From: Vicia villosa
Taxonomy: Eukaryota; Streptophyta; Magnoliopsida; Fabales; Fabaceae
Assembly (NCBI RefSeq): GCF_029867415.1
Contig: NC_081183.1
Coordinates: 19,650,404 to 19,714,403, forward strand
Length of the DNA stretch: 64,000 nucleotides
Direction of reading: 5' to 3'
The notes under the pieces: generated by a model
What the model was told of the DNA's origin: nothing
The model's input: only the letters and a program-made list of their open reading frames with translations
The model's database searches: none
In this document: one piece after another, positions 51,071-62,949 of the stretch
Numbering within the stretch: the first letter of the stretch is position 1
How the letters are laid out: each line of letters starts with the position of its first letter
Made by a program: the position numbers and the translations under genes

Positions 51071-52823
51071 GGGAGGGGGATTTGTTAGCTGGAAATTTTC
51101 GACTAAGGCCTAAAGTCTTGACAAAGCTTAAGTAACGATCCAAGTGTTAGAACAAGATTTGTTCTGATCAATATTCTTAGTTTTGATGATAACAAGGATA
51201 TGAATTTTGTATGAGATAATGTGGTACTCTAATACTATGCAATTTTCGTTTAAGGAATTATACAAAGAGTATACACAAATCAGCGCAACTGACTCAGAAG
51301 GTTCAGCATGCAACATCAGAACATGGTCTGGCAAGACATCAGAAGATGGTCAAGCAGAATCAGAACATGGGTTTATGGAAGCATCAGAAGAACTTGAGTT
51401 CAGAAGCAGAAGCACTGAAGTTCTCATGGTATCACGCTCAAAAGCACTTCAAGGTCAGAAGACAAGAAGATGCTCTGCACCAAGCTGTTTGACTCTGATG
51501 ATATTCAAACGTTGTATACACAAACATCAGATCAGAAGCAAGTACTAGATGGCAGGCTACGCTGACTGATAAAAGGAACGTTAGAAGCTATTAAAGGCAA
51601 CGTCAGTAGACACAGCGGGAACAAGGCTCGAGGTAGTTGACAAAAGAGTGAAACTTTAAATGCAATGCTGTACGGATTATGCAAAGCATTAAATGCTCCC
51701 AACGGTCATCTTCTCAAGTGCCTATAAATATGAAGTTCTGATGAGAAGCCAAACATGATACTTGTGCATAATACAAAAACGTTGTCAAATTCAAAAGCTC
51801 TCAAACTTCATCATCAAGCTCACTACATTGCTGTTGTAATATATTAGTGAGATTAAGCTTAAACTTTAAGAGAAATATCACAGTTGTGATTATAGCTTTT
51901 CAGAAGCATTGTAATACTCTTAGAATTTGTTTACATTAATTTGTAAAGGACTAGAGTGATCAGGTTGTTGATCAGTAGACTCTAGAAAGTCTTAGCAGTT
52001 GTCTAAGCAGTTTGTTCCTAGAGTGATCAGGTTGTGATCAGGATACTCTAGAAGACTTAAAGAGTCTCTAAGTGGAAAACCATTGTAATCAAGTGTGATT
52101 AGTGGATTAAATCCTCAGGTGAGGTAAATCACTCCCAGGGGGTGGACTGGAGTAGTTTAGTTAACAACGAACCAGGATAAAAATCATTGTGCAAATTGTT
52201 TTTATCTTACAAGTATTAAAGCTACACTTATTCAACCCCCCCTTCTAAGTGTTTTTCTATCCTTCACCAAGCAGGCGTAAGAAAGTCGACAAAAAGCAAG
52301 CCACGAGGGAATCGACTGCCATGAGAGTAGTCGAAAGAGAATCAACCTCAAAAGAATAGCCAGCTGGTCGAAAGATCAACAAAAGACTTAGTGAATTTTC
52401 TTTCAAAATGTGAAATAATGGAAAAAAGGCGTGGTAAGCAGTTTTGGAAACGTGGAAAGGTGGCCAAGAGCAGTTCTGCATGGAGAAATGATGTGGCATA
52501 TTGGGATTGGTCGAAATAGAATAACAATAATATTTTATTTTTCTATATAAGTAGATGTTACTTTCAGTTTTGGAGGTCGCATTTTGTAACATCGTAAGAA
52601 AAGCTCAAAGTACCCGCATTCAAGAGAGAAACGAGCAATTTCTAACATGTTCGCATGCATCCAATTTGCAATTTAAATCAATTTATGTTTTTCAGTCTTT
52701 ACTTTCACAAGCCTTCAATTTTACTTTGTCACGTTTACTTTATTTTACCTTGTTTTTCTGCACTTCAATTTTACTCAATCCAAACGTTACAATTCAAAAA
52801 CCATAACCTTCCCAAAGCTAACA
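51071..52823 (+). mobile_element. PPT plus LTR of an older element (interrupted)
   Basis: gggaggggga (51071-51080) is followed at 51083 by TGTTAGCTGG. A matching end CCAAAGCTAACA is at 52812-52823, giving mirrored TGTTAGCT/AGCTAACA termini. Without the nested SIRE-type LTR the length is about 614 bp. A TATA-like box (tctatataagtagatg) lies near 52541. The internal side is to the left, where the antisense PMD-like frame sits. The right end is inferred from terminus symmetry only. Confidence 0.55.
51145..52266 (+). mobile_element. SIRE/Maximus-type Copia solo LTR with perfect TSD
   Basis: 1122 bp from TGTTAGAACAAGATTTGTTC to GTGTTTTTCTATCCTTCA, flanked by ccaag at 51140-51144 and 52267-52271. 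TATA box gcctataaatatgaag is near 51719. The repeated words tcagaa/gaagca and gatcaggttg(ttg)atcag are typical of legume SIRE-type LTRs. There is no internal sequence, so it is a solo LTR. The 113-codon ORF at 51207-51548 is LTR sequence, not a gene. Confidence 0.92.
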
Positions 52824-53136
52824 CTAACTTTTAGGATTTTGTAGCCGATCCTACAAATAAACTTCGAAAAAGAGGCTAGAAATTGTTTGCTAAAAATCTG
52901 TGCAAATACCATGCACACCCCTAGAGATAAACACACAAACACATTCATGTTTATTGTGGTTATCTTTGTTAGATGTCATTCCGTTTGTAAGATACGCCTT
53001 TTAATCTCTATCTATCTAGTGATCTTTAATCGTATTTGTTTCAATTATTGAGATTTATCTTTTCTTATTCATTTATTCTATCAATTCAACTAATATCACA
53101 CACCTTAATCTTATTCTAAATGAAAATCTAGGATAG

Positions 53137-53140
53137 TTTT

Positions 53141-53177
<37 letters not shown>
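53137..53177. repeat. (TA)n microsatellite
   Basis: About 20 TA units in an AT-rich gene-free context. Confidence 0.9.
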
Positions 53178-53180
<3 letters not shown>

Positions 53181-53231
53181 TGTATAGCTACATTATTCTC
53201 AATAATTTCTAAAAAAAATATAGTAAAATAA

Positions 53232-53357
53232 AGGGTTAATAGTAGTTTACCCCCTATAATATGAACGTGTTTCGGTTTACTCCACTGTTGCCAAAAGGTA
53301 GGAAGGGGGGAAAAACAAAATTCGCTAATATTACAGGGGTGGATTACTATTAACCCT
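53232..53357. mobile_element. MITE, inverted and internally deleted copy
   Basis: 126 bp with the same AGGGTTAATAGTAGTTTACC / AGGGTTAATAGTAATCCACC ends as the MITE at 39251-39424, but in the opposite orientation. It lacks about 45 bp of the centre (the cggttttttcaaaaaaa segment). Flanks aaaataa and aaaatat match at 6 of 7. Confidence 0.85.
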
Positions 53358-56300
53358 AAAATATTTTATGTCCATAAAATTAAAGGCTCGATGGACATTG
53401 ATAAAAGTGAGAGAGAAATCAATAGAGTACCAACACTATAATTTCAAATACAATTATAATCTCTTAGAAGTTCCATAGTATTATTCTTTATTTTATTTGC
53501 TACAATTAGTTACAAACATTTGCAAAATAAATCTACGCATCTTGAAGTTTTAGGAGCTTTGCAGGCAAAACGACGACATTCTTTATCAGAAAGGCATACA
53601 TAAGCTCCTGTGATTTCAAGTTTGAAAAATGAATGTCATAATAATCAGAAATGAAAACTACTAAAAAAAGATATCTGATTAAAGAATTTTACATCAGCTT
53701 TCGAAAAGTCATGTGTAAGATAAAGAAGAAAATATAGAAAAAGTTGAAAAAATAAACTTACCATCGGTTACAATAATGATTATGAAAAATAAAATAATCA
53801 TAACAAAAACAAACTTGAGAATTTCTGACATATTTTCTCTTGTTTGGATGTAGAAATAAAATTTTATACAATTACTTTATAGTGTGAAAATCATATATTT
53901 TTTTAATTTAAAAGTATTGTTAAATGTTTCTTGATGATTGTTAAAGCAAACTCTAGTTTTAATAATCCTTATTATTATTATTTTTGTTTCTCTTTTATTC
54001 TTTCATGATAGACAATGAATAAATCCCAAAATTATAAATTATAGGAATGGAAAATTTAGTTGTAGGGATAAGGCATCATTGAGGTGGAAATATATATTTT
54101 TTTATTGATTAAATTTTCATAGGATCAATGTTAAAAATACAAAAAAATATTGTATGAATAGAACAAAAGGTGTTTTCTTGGTAGGGGTGTTCAAAACCAA
54201 ACCAACCCAATAGAAAATCGCAAATCAAATCAAACTAAATCAAAACTGCAAAAAACCGCATTTGATTTGAATTAGTTAAGCGATATGACTAATGCCTTAG
54301 TTTTTTTACTTGAATTAGAATTTAGGTTTGAACTCATTGAGATTTATGGGTCATATTCCTAAAACTAATGTTGAGAATTTATACTATAACTCTGTTATAG
54401 AGTCAAATTTTAAATTACTTTTCAGAAGTCTTAGTTATTAATAACTAGTTCATAAGAGAATCCATGAAATTACAATGGATTTATGTTTATTAAAACTTTA
54501 GGCTTCATTAATAGATAAAATTTCTCACACTAGTATATATTAATTTCTATAATAAGAAGTATTCCTATTAGTATACTCAAGCAATTGTTTTAACAAGTCA
54601 TTGTTTTCTCAAATAATAATAATACTTGAGCGCGATTACTATAACAGTGTAATTTTTATAATTTCACAATAGTTTTGTATTTGCTAAAAAAAGTGCAATG
54701 AGGGAAAATTCTTAATTATGCAGGGCTGTCTGAGATTTCAGATTTATGATGTTCTAAGAGCTCATCCATGTAAGGGTATTGATGAGTTTTTGTATGTGTT
54801 TCTGAAGCAGTTTTGTGACCTGTTTGCCCTTCTTGAAGTGAAGTATATATAGTTGACTACTTGGGCCTGTATCAAAGACCAAAAAGAGTAATTTCCCCTT
54901 TCCTCCAGTCATAAAAACGCGAGAGTGGGAAGATTGGCTTCTTCCTATAATAGAGGGAAGAGAAGTTATCCCTTAACCCTTGACTGATTTTGTGCATGCC
55001 ATGTTCCCCATTAGTGAATTAGTGGGAAACATGGTTTGGTTAGTATAGTTAGGCTTATACCTAATACGACGACCAATTTGGGCGCCCAAAGTGTCTATTT
55101 CATATGGGTGGCTTGTGGCAACCCTGTTGCAGGGAAAAATTGAGATCAAAGCCATTGGATTAAATTGACTCGTATTTTAGTGAAAGTCGTCACCGCGCTT
55201 TATTGTTTCTAAAGGATATGGGAAAAGAACAAAGTAAAACCCAAATGAGTTTTTTTAGGTACGGGGGTTGATTATGTAAGGGGAAGGTGCTAGCACCCCT
55301 CACATCTATGATACTCCACAGGAACCTTTTTATAAACCTGTGTTAAAAGAGTTGTGTGTAAAAGAAAGTTTGTGTTTGATTTTCAAATTATGCTCAGCAA
55401 GACGTTACATCTTGTGCCTACATACCTCATGAGTACAATGGAGAATCCAGAGCAAGTGTAGTTCCACTTAAAAGAGAAGCAAAAGGTTTTGTTTAAAAAT
55501 GGATAGACACTTTGTCATCATAGGAGAGAAAACTCACTCAATCACTCTTGAACATGAGAACAAATGGATCCTTTGCATCATAAGTGAAAGACGAGCTCCA
55601 ACTTGGATAAAAGTTAACAAGTATGCCACTAACTCTTTAAAGTGGAAAAGAATCAATCATATCAAGATATTAGGGGATTACATCTCCACCATAATGATTA
55701 CTCATGCCTAAACTTTAGAAAAAAGGATTTTAAAAGAAAGCTACAGAGGGCTAAAGACTTTATAAGAAAGCTTTATCAAAATAATTTAAAAGTTTACAAA
55801 CATAAGAAGGTTTTGAAATGACAGGGAGAAGTTTTAAACATTTAAGAAGTTGAGAGGAGATGAAGAGACTATCCTAAAGCATAAAGTAAAATATAAGGTA
55901 AAGAAATATCTAACCAACAAGAAGCCAACACTTTACATAAAGAAGTCAATGTAAAGTTTTCACCCTTTGGATTAAAAAACCAAGCAAGCGCAGTACCAAG
56001 TACCAAATGTACTAAGCCTAAGATCAAGAATCAAGAAAAGTATTTATTTTTATCTCAAAGCTTCAATGAACCAAATGAACTTTCTTGAATTAAATATAAC
56101 ATCTCCATATCAATAACTTGTAAACCAAAGCCTTGGAAATGAACCACAAGAACTTAAGACAAAAATTGGCCAAAGTAACAACTGTATACAGAGGAATTCT
56201 CAATCACAATGCCTTTGAGTAAACCCCAAGGACTTCAGACAGAGTATGGAACTTAGAATAACCTATACACAAAGAAAATCAAACCAATTCCTTGGAGTAA

Positions 56301-57975
56301 ACTCCAAGGACTCCAAAATATCAAGAGAATAAAGTCAACGTATCAAAGTCTTAGTCCAATAGTCCGTCCTTCAAGCATAGGGTATAGTAACTAAAGACCA
56401 AGTCCTCATTAAGTTTTTTTTATGTTTTATATTAACAAACAAAATAAAAGCTCAAGCAAGCAAAGAGTAAATAATGCTCAAGTGAGAAAAAGGAAAATGG
56501 CATAATATTAAAAAGCAATGAATAATAAATGACAATAAAAATAAAGAGCGGAAAAGTAAATTGTGGAATAATAAATTGCATTAAAGTAAATGTTAGTAGA
56601 ATTATATGGTCAATTATTAGTATTAGAGATGATAATTCGATTCGGGACAAATTTAGCCCTATGTTAAGAAATCGCTAAGTAACTTATATAGAAGTCACCC
56701 TACAACGAGGCCGGTCAATAATAATTTATGTGTTTAAGAACAAGTTAGAGAAATGATATAAAAGATCATTCTCCAAAAACTTGCAACACATGCAAAATAA
56801 CAAAAAAAAAAACAAGAATGAGAATGAGATGAAGAGGGATGGGAATGGAAAAAATGTAAAACAAAATGTCCAGATGAATTCCTTTTGATATTTATCGGAT
56901 TTCATCTTAATAATCCATAAGAGGAATGATAAAATCATAGCCTCTACACAATGAATTCATAAAGACTTACACTCACAAATCAAAAGAAAATAGATGGAGG
57001 TAAAAAAACAAGTTTCAAAATATGATAAAAGTCAGCACCAATCACCAAAAGAAATAAAATCACATTTAAATAATTTTTTTTAAATGTTCAAATAATAAGA
57101 AATCATTGATGAAATACTTAATCAGTATCTAAACACCTAATAAATTTCAAAGAAGACCATAATAAAATAATAGAAACTATGTAATATTTTTAGAAAAAGG
57201 GTTTGGTAATTTTTGGAAACTCAAAACTATTTTAAAACCAATTAAAATCCAGTAAACAAAGCAAAAATAACTAAAAATAGTAAAATCAAAATAAAAAATC
57301 TGAAAAAATATCCATCAAAAAGAGAAAATTAGCAAAAACTTTGATATTTTTTGGAATTAAAATGAGAGAGTTATTAATTTTTGAAGTTAAAACAATTAAA
57401 ACTAAATAAAATAAATCAAAAAACTTAGGAGGCGTTGGATTGGGAGCTCATTAAATGATCTGGCAGATCTAATGGCTCTTAAACGCGCGTCCATGGTAGA
57501 CCTGAGTCAAAACACGTTCATAATGCATTAAAGGGTCAAACCAATTGAAATAAAATGTTTGGCACGCTATCATTAGCTAAATGATGACAACTCATCATCT
57601 TCAACCTCAAGCAAAAAAAACAAAAGGATTTATGCTGAAATCTTGAATCAAACAAAACATAACCAAACAAATGCTAGTGGTGTCATTGGATTCGCCTCTC
57701 ATGGACGATCTCAACCACATCATCACGAAAAGTTTATTCAAAGTGTAACTCACTCGATTTGAGGAAAACCAGACAAGTTTAAAACTAAAACTCTAAAAAA
57801 TTAATCAACCAAATGCATCTATATTTAAAAATAAATGATGCTATGAGAATTATTGAACCAAGGGCTATATTGTAGCAACAAATTTGAAGCAAAATGGTGA
57901 AAAATTCTACCTGTTGAAGTTCAACTTTGCATCTCTAAAAATGGAGTTAGTGAGCTTGATTAAAGGAGAGTTAAG
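53358..57975. other. Gene-free, repeat-derived stretch
   Basis: No convincing gene. 54183-54290 starts taggggtgttcaaaacc and looks like one end of a hAT-type MITE. 55150-55480 (gtcgtcaccgcgctttattg, and ggtgctagcacccct around 55290) is LTR-leader-like repeat sequence of uncertain family. 55900-57400 is A-rich on this strand and full of short poly-A runs. The 70-codon ORF at 55499-55711 has no recognised domain. Confidence 0.45.
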
Positions 57976-58709
57976 TGTTAGAGCATGTGTTGGTTCTACA
58001 TCTTTGAAAGAGTTTGATGATAACAAACACATAAATTTAGATAAGAACAAATATGCACTCTAATCCTGTTTTACTTTGCAGAAGTTCTGAAGTAGGTAAC
58101 AGTGATTTTTCCGAAGCAGGAAACTACATTGAGAGAAGCTTATAAGAAGAAGATGCTCTGAACAATGATTTCTCAGAAACAGAAGGTTACATTAAGAGAG
58201 GTTTACAAGAATAAGAAGATATAAAACTTGATGGAAGTTTATAAGAACAAGTAGTTCCGAAAACTTTGAAGGAAGTCTATAAGAACAAGAAGTTCTGAGC
58301 AACTAGGATACATAAGCGCTTCATGCACCAACGCTGAATAATACTCTGATGAACAATTCTGTTATAAGAATTAAATGCAAGATCTTTTCTTAAACGACTG
58401 GAAATTATTTTCAAGAGACAGAATCTTCTATTAAGCAAACAAAATTAATTCTGTAATTTGTCAAGTTTCCAAATCAAGAAAGCGTGTCTTGCAACGGATC
58501 AAAATGTCCTTCTATATAAATAAGTATTTATTGAAGAGTTGGTACAACACTCACGCACGCTAAAAGCAAAAGGCTCTAAACGATATTCATAATTCTTTTA
58601 TGTACTGCTTTTGTAATTTGAATCCTAGTGTATACATCACAGTTGTGATACAACTTATTAGAAGCACTTTTGTAAACACATAAGATTAAGTTTTGTTGTT
58701 ATTGTTGTT
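57976..58709 (+). mobile_element. SIRE-like Copia LTR, truncated on the right
   Basis: Starts TGTTAGAGCATGTGTTGGTTC, aligning with the start of the solo LTR at 51145, and shares the gaagttc/tcagaa words, a TATA box (ttctatataaataag, about 58511) and the acatcacagttgtgata and agaagcac phrases. It stops at 58709, where another element's LTR begins. Its remaining third was not found on the right within the window. Confidence 0.7.
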
Positions 58710-60259
58710 TGATCGCGACAAAGTGGGTATGTTTGTGATTATGACTGCAAGTGCATAGTCTATTGCGTAGTTTTAAAAGATATCGAAACCAAAGGACTAA
58801 GAATCGACCTAATGTAGTTAATTGTCACTACGTAAATCTAAGGCTATCGTTTGATTGATTGAGATCAGACGGGGGAAAATAAAAGAATAGAATTAAATTA
58901 AATCAAAGGATAATTATATTGGTATGTAATAGTCGGACGTCGGGGATCTAGTAAACTATCGACGCAGATCATAATTTAAAAATACCTTTCTGTAGAAATC
59001 ATTAGTTTTAAAACCTTCCTCTCACACTCTCGTGTTTATTGATTATGATCTCATAATTAAACCTAAGTGAGCGCTCTCGCTGTATCAATTAAAGTTTAAA
59101 ATGATTTTTGAAAACAGATGAAGACTAATTAACCTTAAAGCACTCTCGCTGTATTTAAGGTTAATGCTTAATTCCTATGGTCCAGTTAAAACCTCAAACT
59201 CTCGTTTTTATTGATCCTAACTTCTATCGTTTCTAACTCTCGTTACAAAACAGTTTAAGTAAGCATTAGAAATCACAGCCAGATAAATAAATCTTCGTTA
59301 ATAAATTACATCGATAGCGTCACTAGATTCCCTCAGTTATATGACTTTACATACCGATAATATATATTTAGCCAAACATTATTTTGATAGACGAATCAGA
59401 ACAGATATAATAGATATAAATTAATCCGGACATAATTTGAAAAATTAACATGAACAGTAAATAATAATTAATGTTAATGAATAAACCTGAATTAAATTGC
59501 AGACTGAAAATTGTAATCTTGCAGCACTGATTCTTGAATCCGGGACTTGAAATAAATGTTGAAATTAAATCTAATCTTAAAAACTAAAACTAAATCTGAA
59601 GCTTAAAAAGAAACTGAATTTGCAATAATATTTCCGGTGTGAAAATCTATTGCACTAAGTGGTTTGGAAGAAGTAGACTGAAGTAGAAAATGAAATTACA
59701 GAAAGTAAAATGACGGCACTAGGGTAAAAATTTGTAACCCTTTCAATTGGTTGGCTGGGTATTTATAGAGCTGCTTCAGATTCTTGGATTTGAATTTGTT
59801 TCATCTCAGTAGCAAGCTTTACGGAGGAGAAATTGGCGGAGAGAAAACTGGGCTTTGACGAACGTCTCTTCAGGGCGTGAGTGTGTGACTCATGTCCCAC
59901 ACTAAATAAATAGGGGGGTGCCGACCGGCAGGGAAGGATGTGCGACGGACGGCGTGGCCCAGTGGGTGCCACTCGTCACGTGCCTTCCTTCTTGTTGTGT
60001 TGGGCTTTGGCTTGCAGCTTTGTTGGTGGGCCTCTTTCTTCTTATTTGCACCCCCATCAATTCAAGCGTCCTTTAAGCAATTTTCTCTTCATTTTGGCTC
60101 CTTTATTTGATCATTTCTTTTGAGAGCCCTAATTTAATAAATACCTGAAACAAATACAAAATACCGGCATTATACGAAATAAAGTAATAAAATTGAAATA
60201 AAATAAAACAATAATACATATAAATTAAGCTAAATATACGATATGTTTTCGTGTTATCA
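58710..60259 (-). repeat. 3' LTR of an Athila/Tat-like element
   Basis: Minus orientation. Ends TGATAACACG (60259) and CGCGATCA (58710) give TGAT...ATCA termini. Just beyond 60259 lies a PPT-like minus-strand tract aagtgtaggggagct. The LTR body contains repeated ctctcgctgtat and actctcgt phrases near 59020-59240. It cuts the SIRE-like LTR on its left. No TSD can be tested because the 5' end is outside or unrecognised. Confidence 0.65.
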
Positions 60260-60474
60260 AGCTCCCCTACACTTGAACTATGCTTGCCCTCAAGCAAGCA
60301 ATCAAAGAAAAAGAGTTTTACATATGCATGACAATCATCTCGATTCGTACGTGTAATACGGTGGGAGAACTGACTTTTTGAAATGTTTTGGAATGACAGG
60401 AACTAATTTTTTTTAGGTAATAACTAGAAATACTGGAAATTAAATACTAGGAATTAAAATCTACTGACAATAGA

Positions 60475-60530
60475 TAGAAAAGAAGCAAGCTTCCTCCCCC
60501 ACACTTCAACTTTGCGTTCTCCTCAATGCG
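60475..60530 (-). other. Internal PPT-like tract after ORF1
   Basis: The minus strand reads cattgaggagaacgc...gaagtgtgggggaggaagc, the purine block that commonly follows Athila-type ORFs. A second block (agtgtaggggagc) is at the 3' LTR border near 60260-60275 and a third near 62875. Confidence 0.55.
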
Positions 60531-60560
60531 ACTTTGTGTGGTGGAAACGGTGAAAACTCA

Positions 60561-61993
60561 CTACTCGTTTCCTCTTCCTCGTGCTCGGCCTCGGGCTCGT
60601 GCTCTACCTCCTCTTTGACCTTCATCGCCGTCTCTAGGCGGAACTATCCTAGCATGATACACATACTCATGTAAGCCTTCAACATGATATGTCAAACAAT
60701 GCATTTCCTCCATGAGGATTGCAATGCTTTGATCATTCCAATACACATAATCGTGTTGATCCCTTTGCATCTGACGCATCAGCGTCATCATTTCATTCTC
60801 CCCCGCCTCAATCCTCTGATGACACTGAGTTTCTTCCTCGTGGTTGTGTATCATCTCTCTATATATGTCATCCAGTGTGACTGGTTGATTCTTTCTTTGA
60901 GGTTGATGTCCAGATGATCCAGCAACATTTTCAGGATTGGGTTGGGGGTTTTCATCAGCCTGGGGCCATTCTTGATCCATTTCCTATTCGATCTCATCCA
61001 CATTATCTGCATTGTTTTGATTATCTTGTATGTTCTCAACAGGAGCAGGTGCTTCAAGGTCATAGATCCAATTGTTTTTGCGGTATATCCTGGTGATCTC
61101 GCTGTTTGGCAATATAACACTGCGAATTTCCCTGTTTCGTACCTTGATGAGGCGACCAGCTCTGGAGTTGTTGATATCCATAAAAACGGCTGGTAGAGAC
61201 GGTAGATTTTCTAGCCTATCATTTAGATCGAGGGCTCGAGCTATACTAGTGACAAGCCATCCTACATAGAATGGTGTGTTTCCTTCTCTTGACACGAGAG
61301 CTTGAATGTGAGACATGAGGAAAGTGGTGGCATTGATCTGATGGTTGGAAAAATCACAATAAAATAAGTATAACTCCTTGCCATTGACTTTATTGTTGTT
61401 GGTCCTTTCGAAAATAGTATTAGCTAAAATACGGTGGAAGTAACGCATGACCGGATTATGAATTTGAGAAGAAAAGTGCATGTCGGGAGTGACATTTTTG
61501 TTACCGGACATTCGTTGCCATATATCATTTAATATTCTTTGCCATTCAAGCTCGGGCGGAATTCTATAATTGACTCCCTCAACACGTGTGAAGTGAAAGA
61601 TCGCACTTAAGTTGTCTTGATTCATGGTGTACTCTCGGTTGAATAGTCGGAAGGTAGCGGTTCCGATGAGGTTGTGAGAAGCGTTAGTGGGTGTGTTGTA
61701 AATATACGAACTTAGAAACTCCAAGGTTAATGCCTCGTATATGGGGAAGTCCAGTGTGCTTACGAATGATAAACCCGTTTTATTGAGCAATATTCGCACA
61801 CCGTTTTCGAACAGCCCCAAACTTCGCAAACTTTCGATATGGGCGAATCTTGATGACACCACCCCTCTCTGAGAGAAACTTCGGTAAAGGTTACGTTAAA
61901 TTTCACCCGCTTCCGTTAAATTTCACCCGCTTCTCCGTTCCGGAAAATGACACCAGGGAACTCGGCTTCGTTTTGATTGTTGAGGTTGGCCAT
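60561..61993 (-). pseudogene. ATHILA ORF1-type retroelement protein, interrupted
   Basis: The main frame runs from about 61862 to 60984 (VSSRFAHIESLRSLGLFENG, LTLEFLSSYIY, TATFRLFNREYTMNQDNLSA, FLMSHIQALVSREGNTPFYV, WLVTSIARALDLNDR), then after one amber stop (D-E-I-E-stop-E-M-D-Q) continues in the same frame to 60561 with a coiled, polar tail and an RGGRARARGRARGRG end. A natural-looking start MANLNNQNEAEF lies at 61993 but is separated by a stop and a 20-bp tandem duplication (61895-61934). The protein is of the ATHILA ORF1 kind found in Athila/Tat-lineage elements; its role there is not established. Confidence 0.75.
61895..61934. repeat. 20-bp tandem duplication disrupting ORF1
   Basis: gttaaatttcacccgcttcc at 61895-61914 is followed by gttaaatttcacccgcttct at 61915-61934. 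Twenty bases is not a multiple of three, so the reading frame shifts. Confidence 0.85.
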
Positions 61994-62074
61994 AACAATT
62001 GTTCTGCAGAAAGTATGGAAAAGTTTTGTAAAAGAAATAGCAGAAGGATGGTTATGGTTCTGTTGTTACAATGA

Positions 62075-62870
62075 GATTATATAGGGGTGTGAAGGTTGAA
62101 AATGGATTGAATGGGTATTGAATGGAAATAAATGTGAAGTTTGAAGGGAAGATGAGAAGAAAATTTGAATGAATGAGCACTCAGTGGAAGTTTGAACAAC
62201 ATAGAGAAAACAGAGAAGATTTTCTGAAGTGCGAACGAAGCAAGTGCATTCCTGCACTTATAGAGAAAAAGTTATGAACGTCACTTTGGTGAGTGGGACG
62301 GTCGGCAGGGACCCCCATGTGATGGATGGCGTGCATGTTGCATGCATGAGATAGAACAACATTGTCCTCTGTGTGTTGCAGCGTGTGTTCAGCGTGTGCA
62401 GAGATTCTTTGACCAAGCTTCTTGCCATGCTATTGGACCATCATAAATGACATAAATAACTATGACTAATAGTAAAAGTATTATAATGGGGTGCATATAA
62501 TTCTCAGTATCTAACATAAATTAATAGCCTATACCAGTATAATTTTTTAACAGTAGCAGAGTAGAGTATAGGTAGCAGACTAAGATTGTGTTGTGTTTCA
62601 CATATACATTAGTGCAGCAATATTTATTTCTAACAATAGCACATAGCAGACTAAAAATTATAATGCACACACACACACAGTAGGGCTTTAGCAGATGAAA
62701 TAAAGCAGAGAAAAGTAAAAACCAGATTAAAGAAAACTGCTGAATTTCATTAAAATCAAAAACTTGGAATTAAAATTTTGTCTGAAAATAAAAATACTAA
62801 CTAATTAAAATACTAAAATTGAAAAAATGAAAATTAAAACTACTAAAACGGTAAATCCTAACTAAGTATT
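62075..62870. other. Gene-free spacer between two ORF1 relics
   Basis: Leader-like or LTR-like sequence. A (CA)n run lies near 62666-62680. No PBS or LTR terminus could be recognised. The purine-rich minus-strand block agtgtaggggaaggaa at about 62868-62885 closes the second ORF1 unit on its right. Confidence 0.45.
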
Positions 62871-62949
62871 TCCTTCCCCTACACTTAAACTAGACGATGT
62901 CCTCATTGTCAAAATGTAAGAGTTAGAAATCTAAACTAGAGGTCTTCAA

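Noticed and set aside
51207..51548. 113-codon ORF with Ser/Glu-rich composition
   Set aside because: It lies wholly inside a SIRE-type solo LTR with confirmed ends.
60684..61269. Several overlapping plus-strand ORFs of 60-84 codons
   Set aside because: Antisense to the ATHILA ORF1-type frame, which has recognisable protein similarity.
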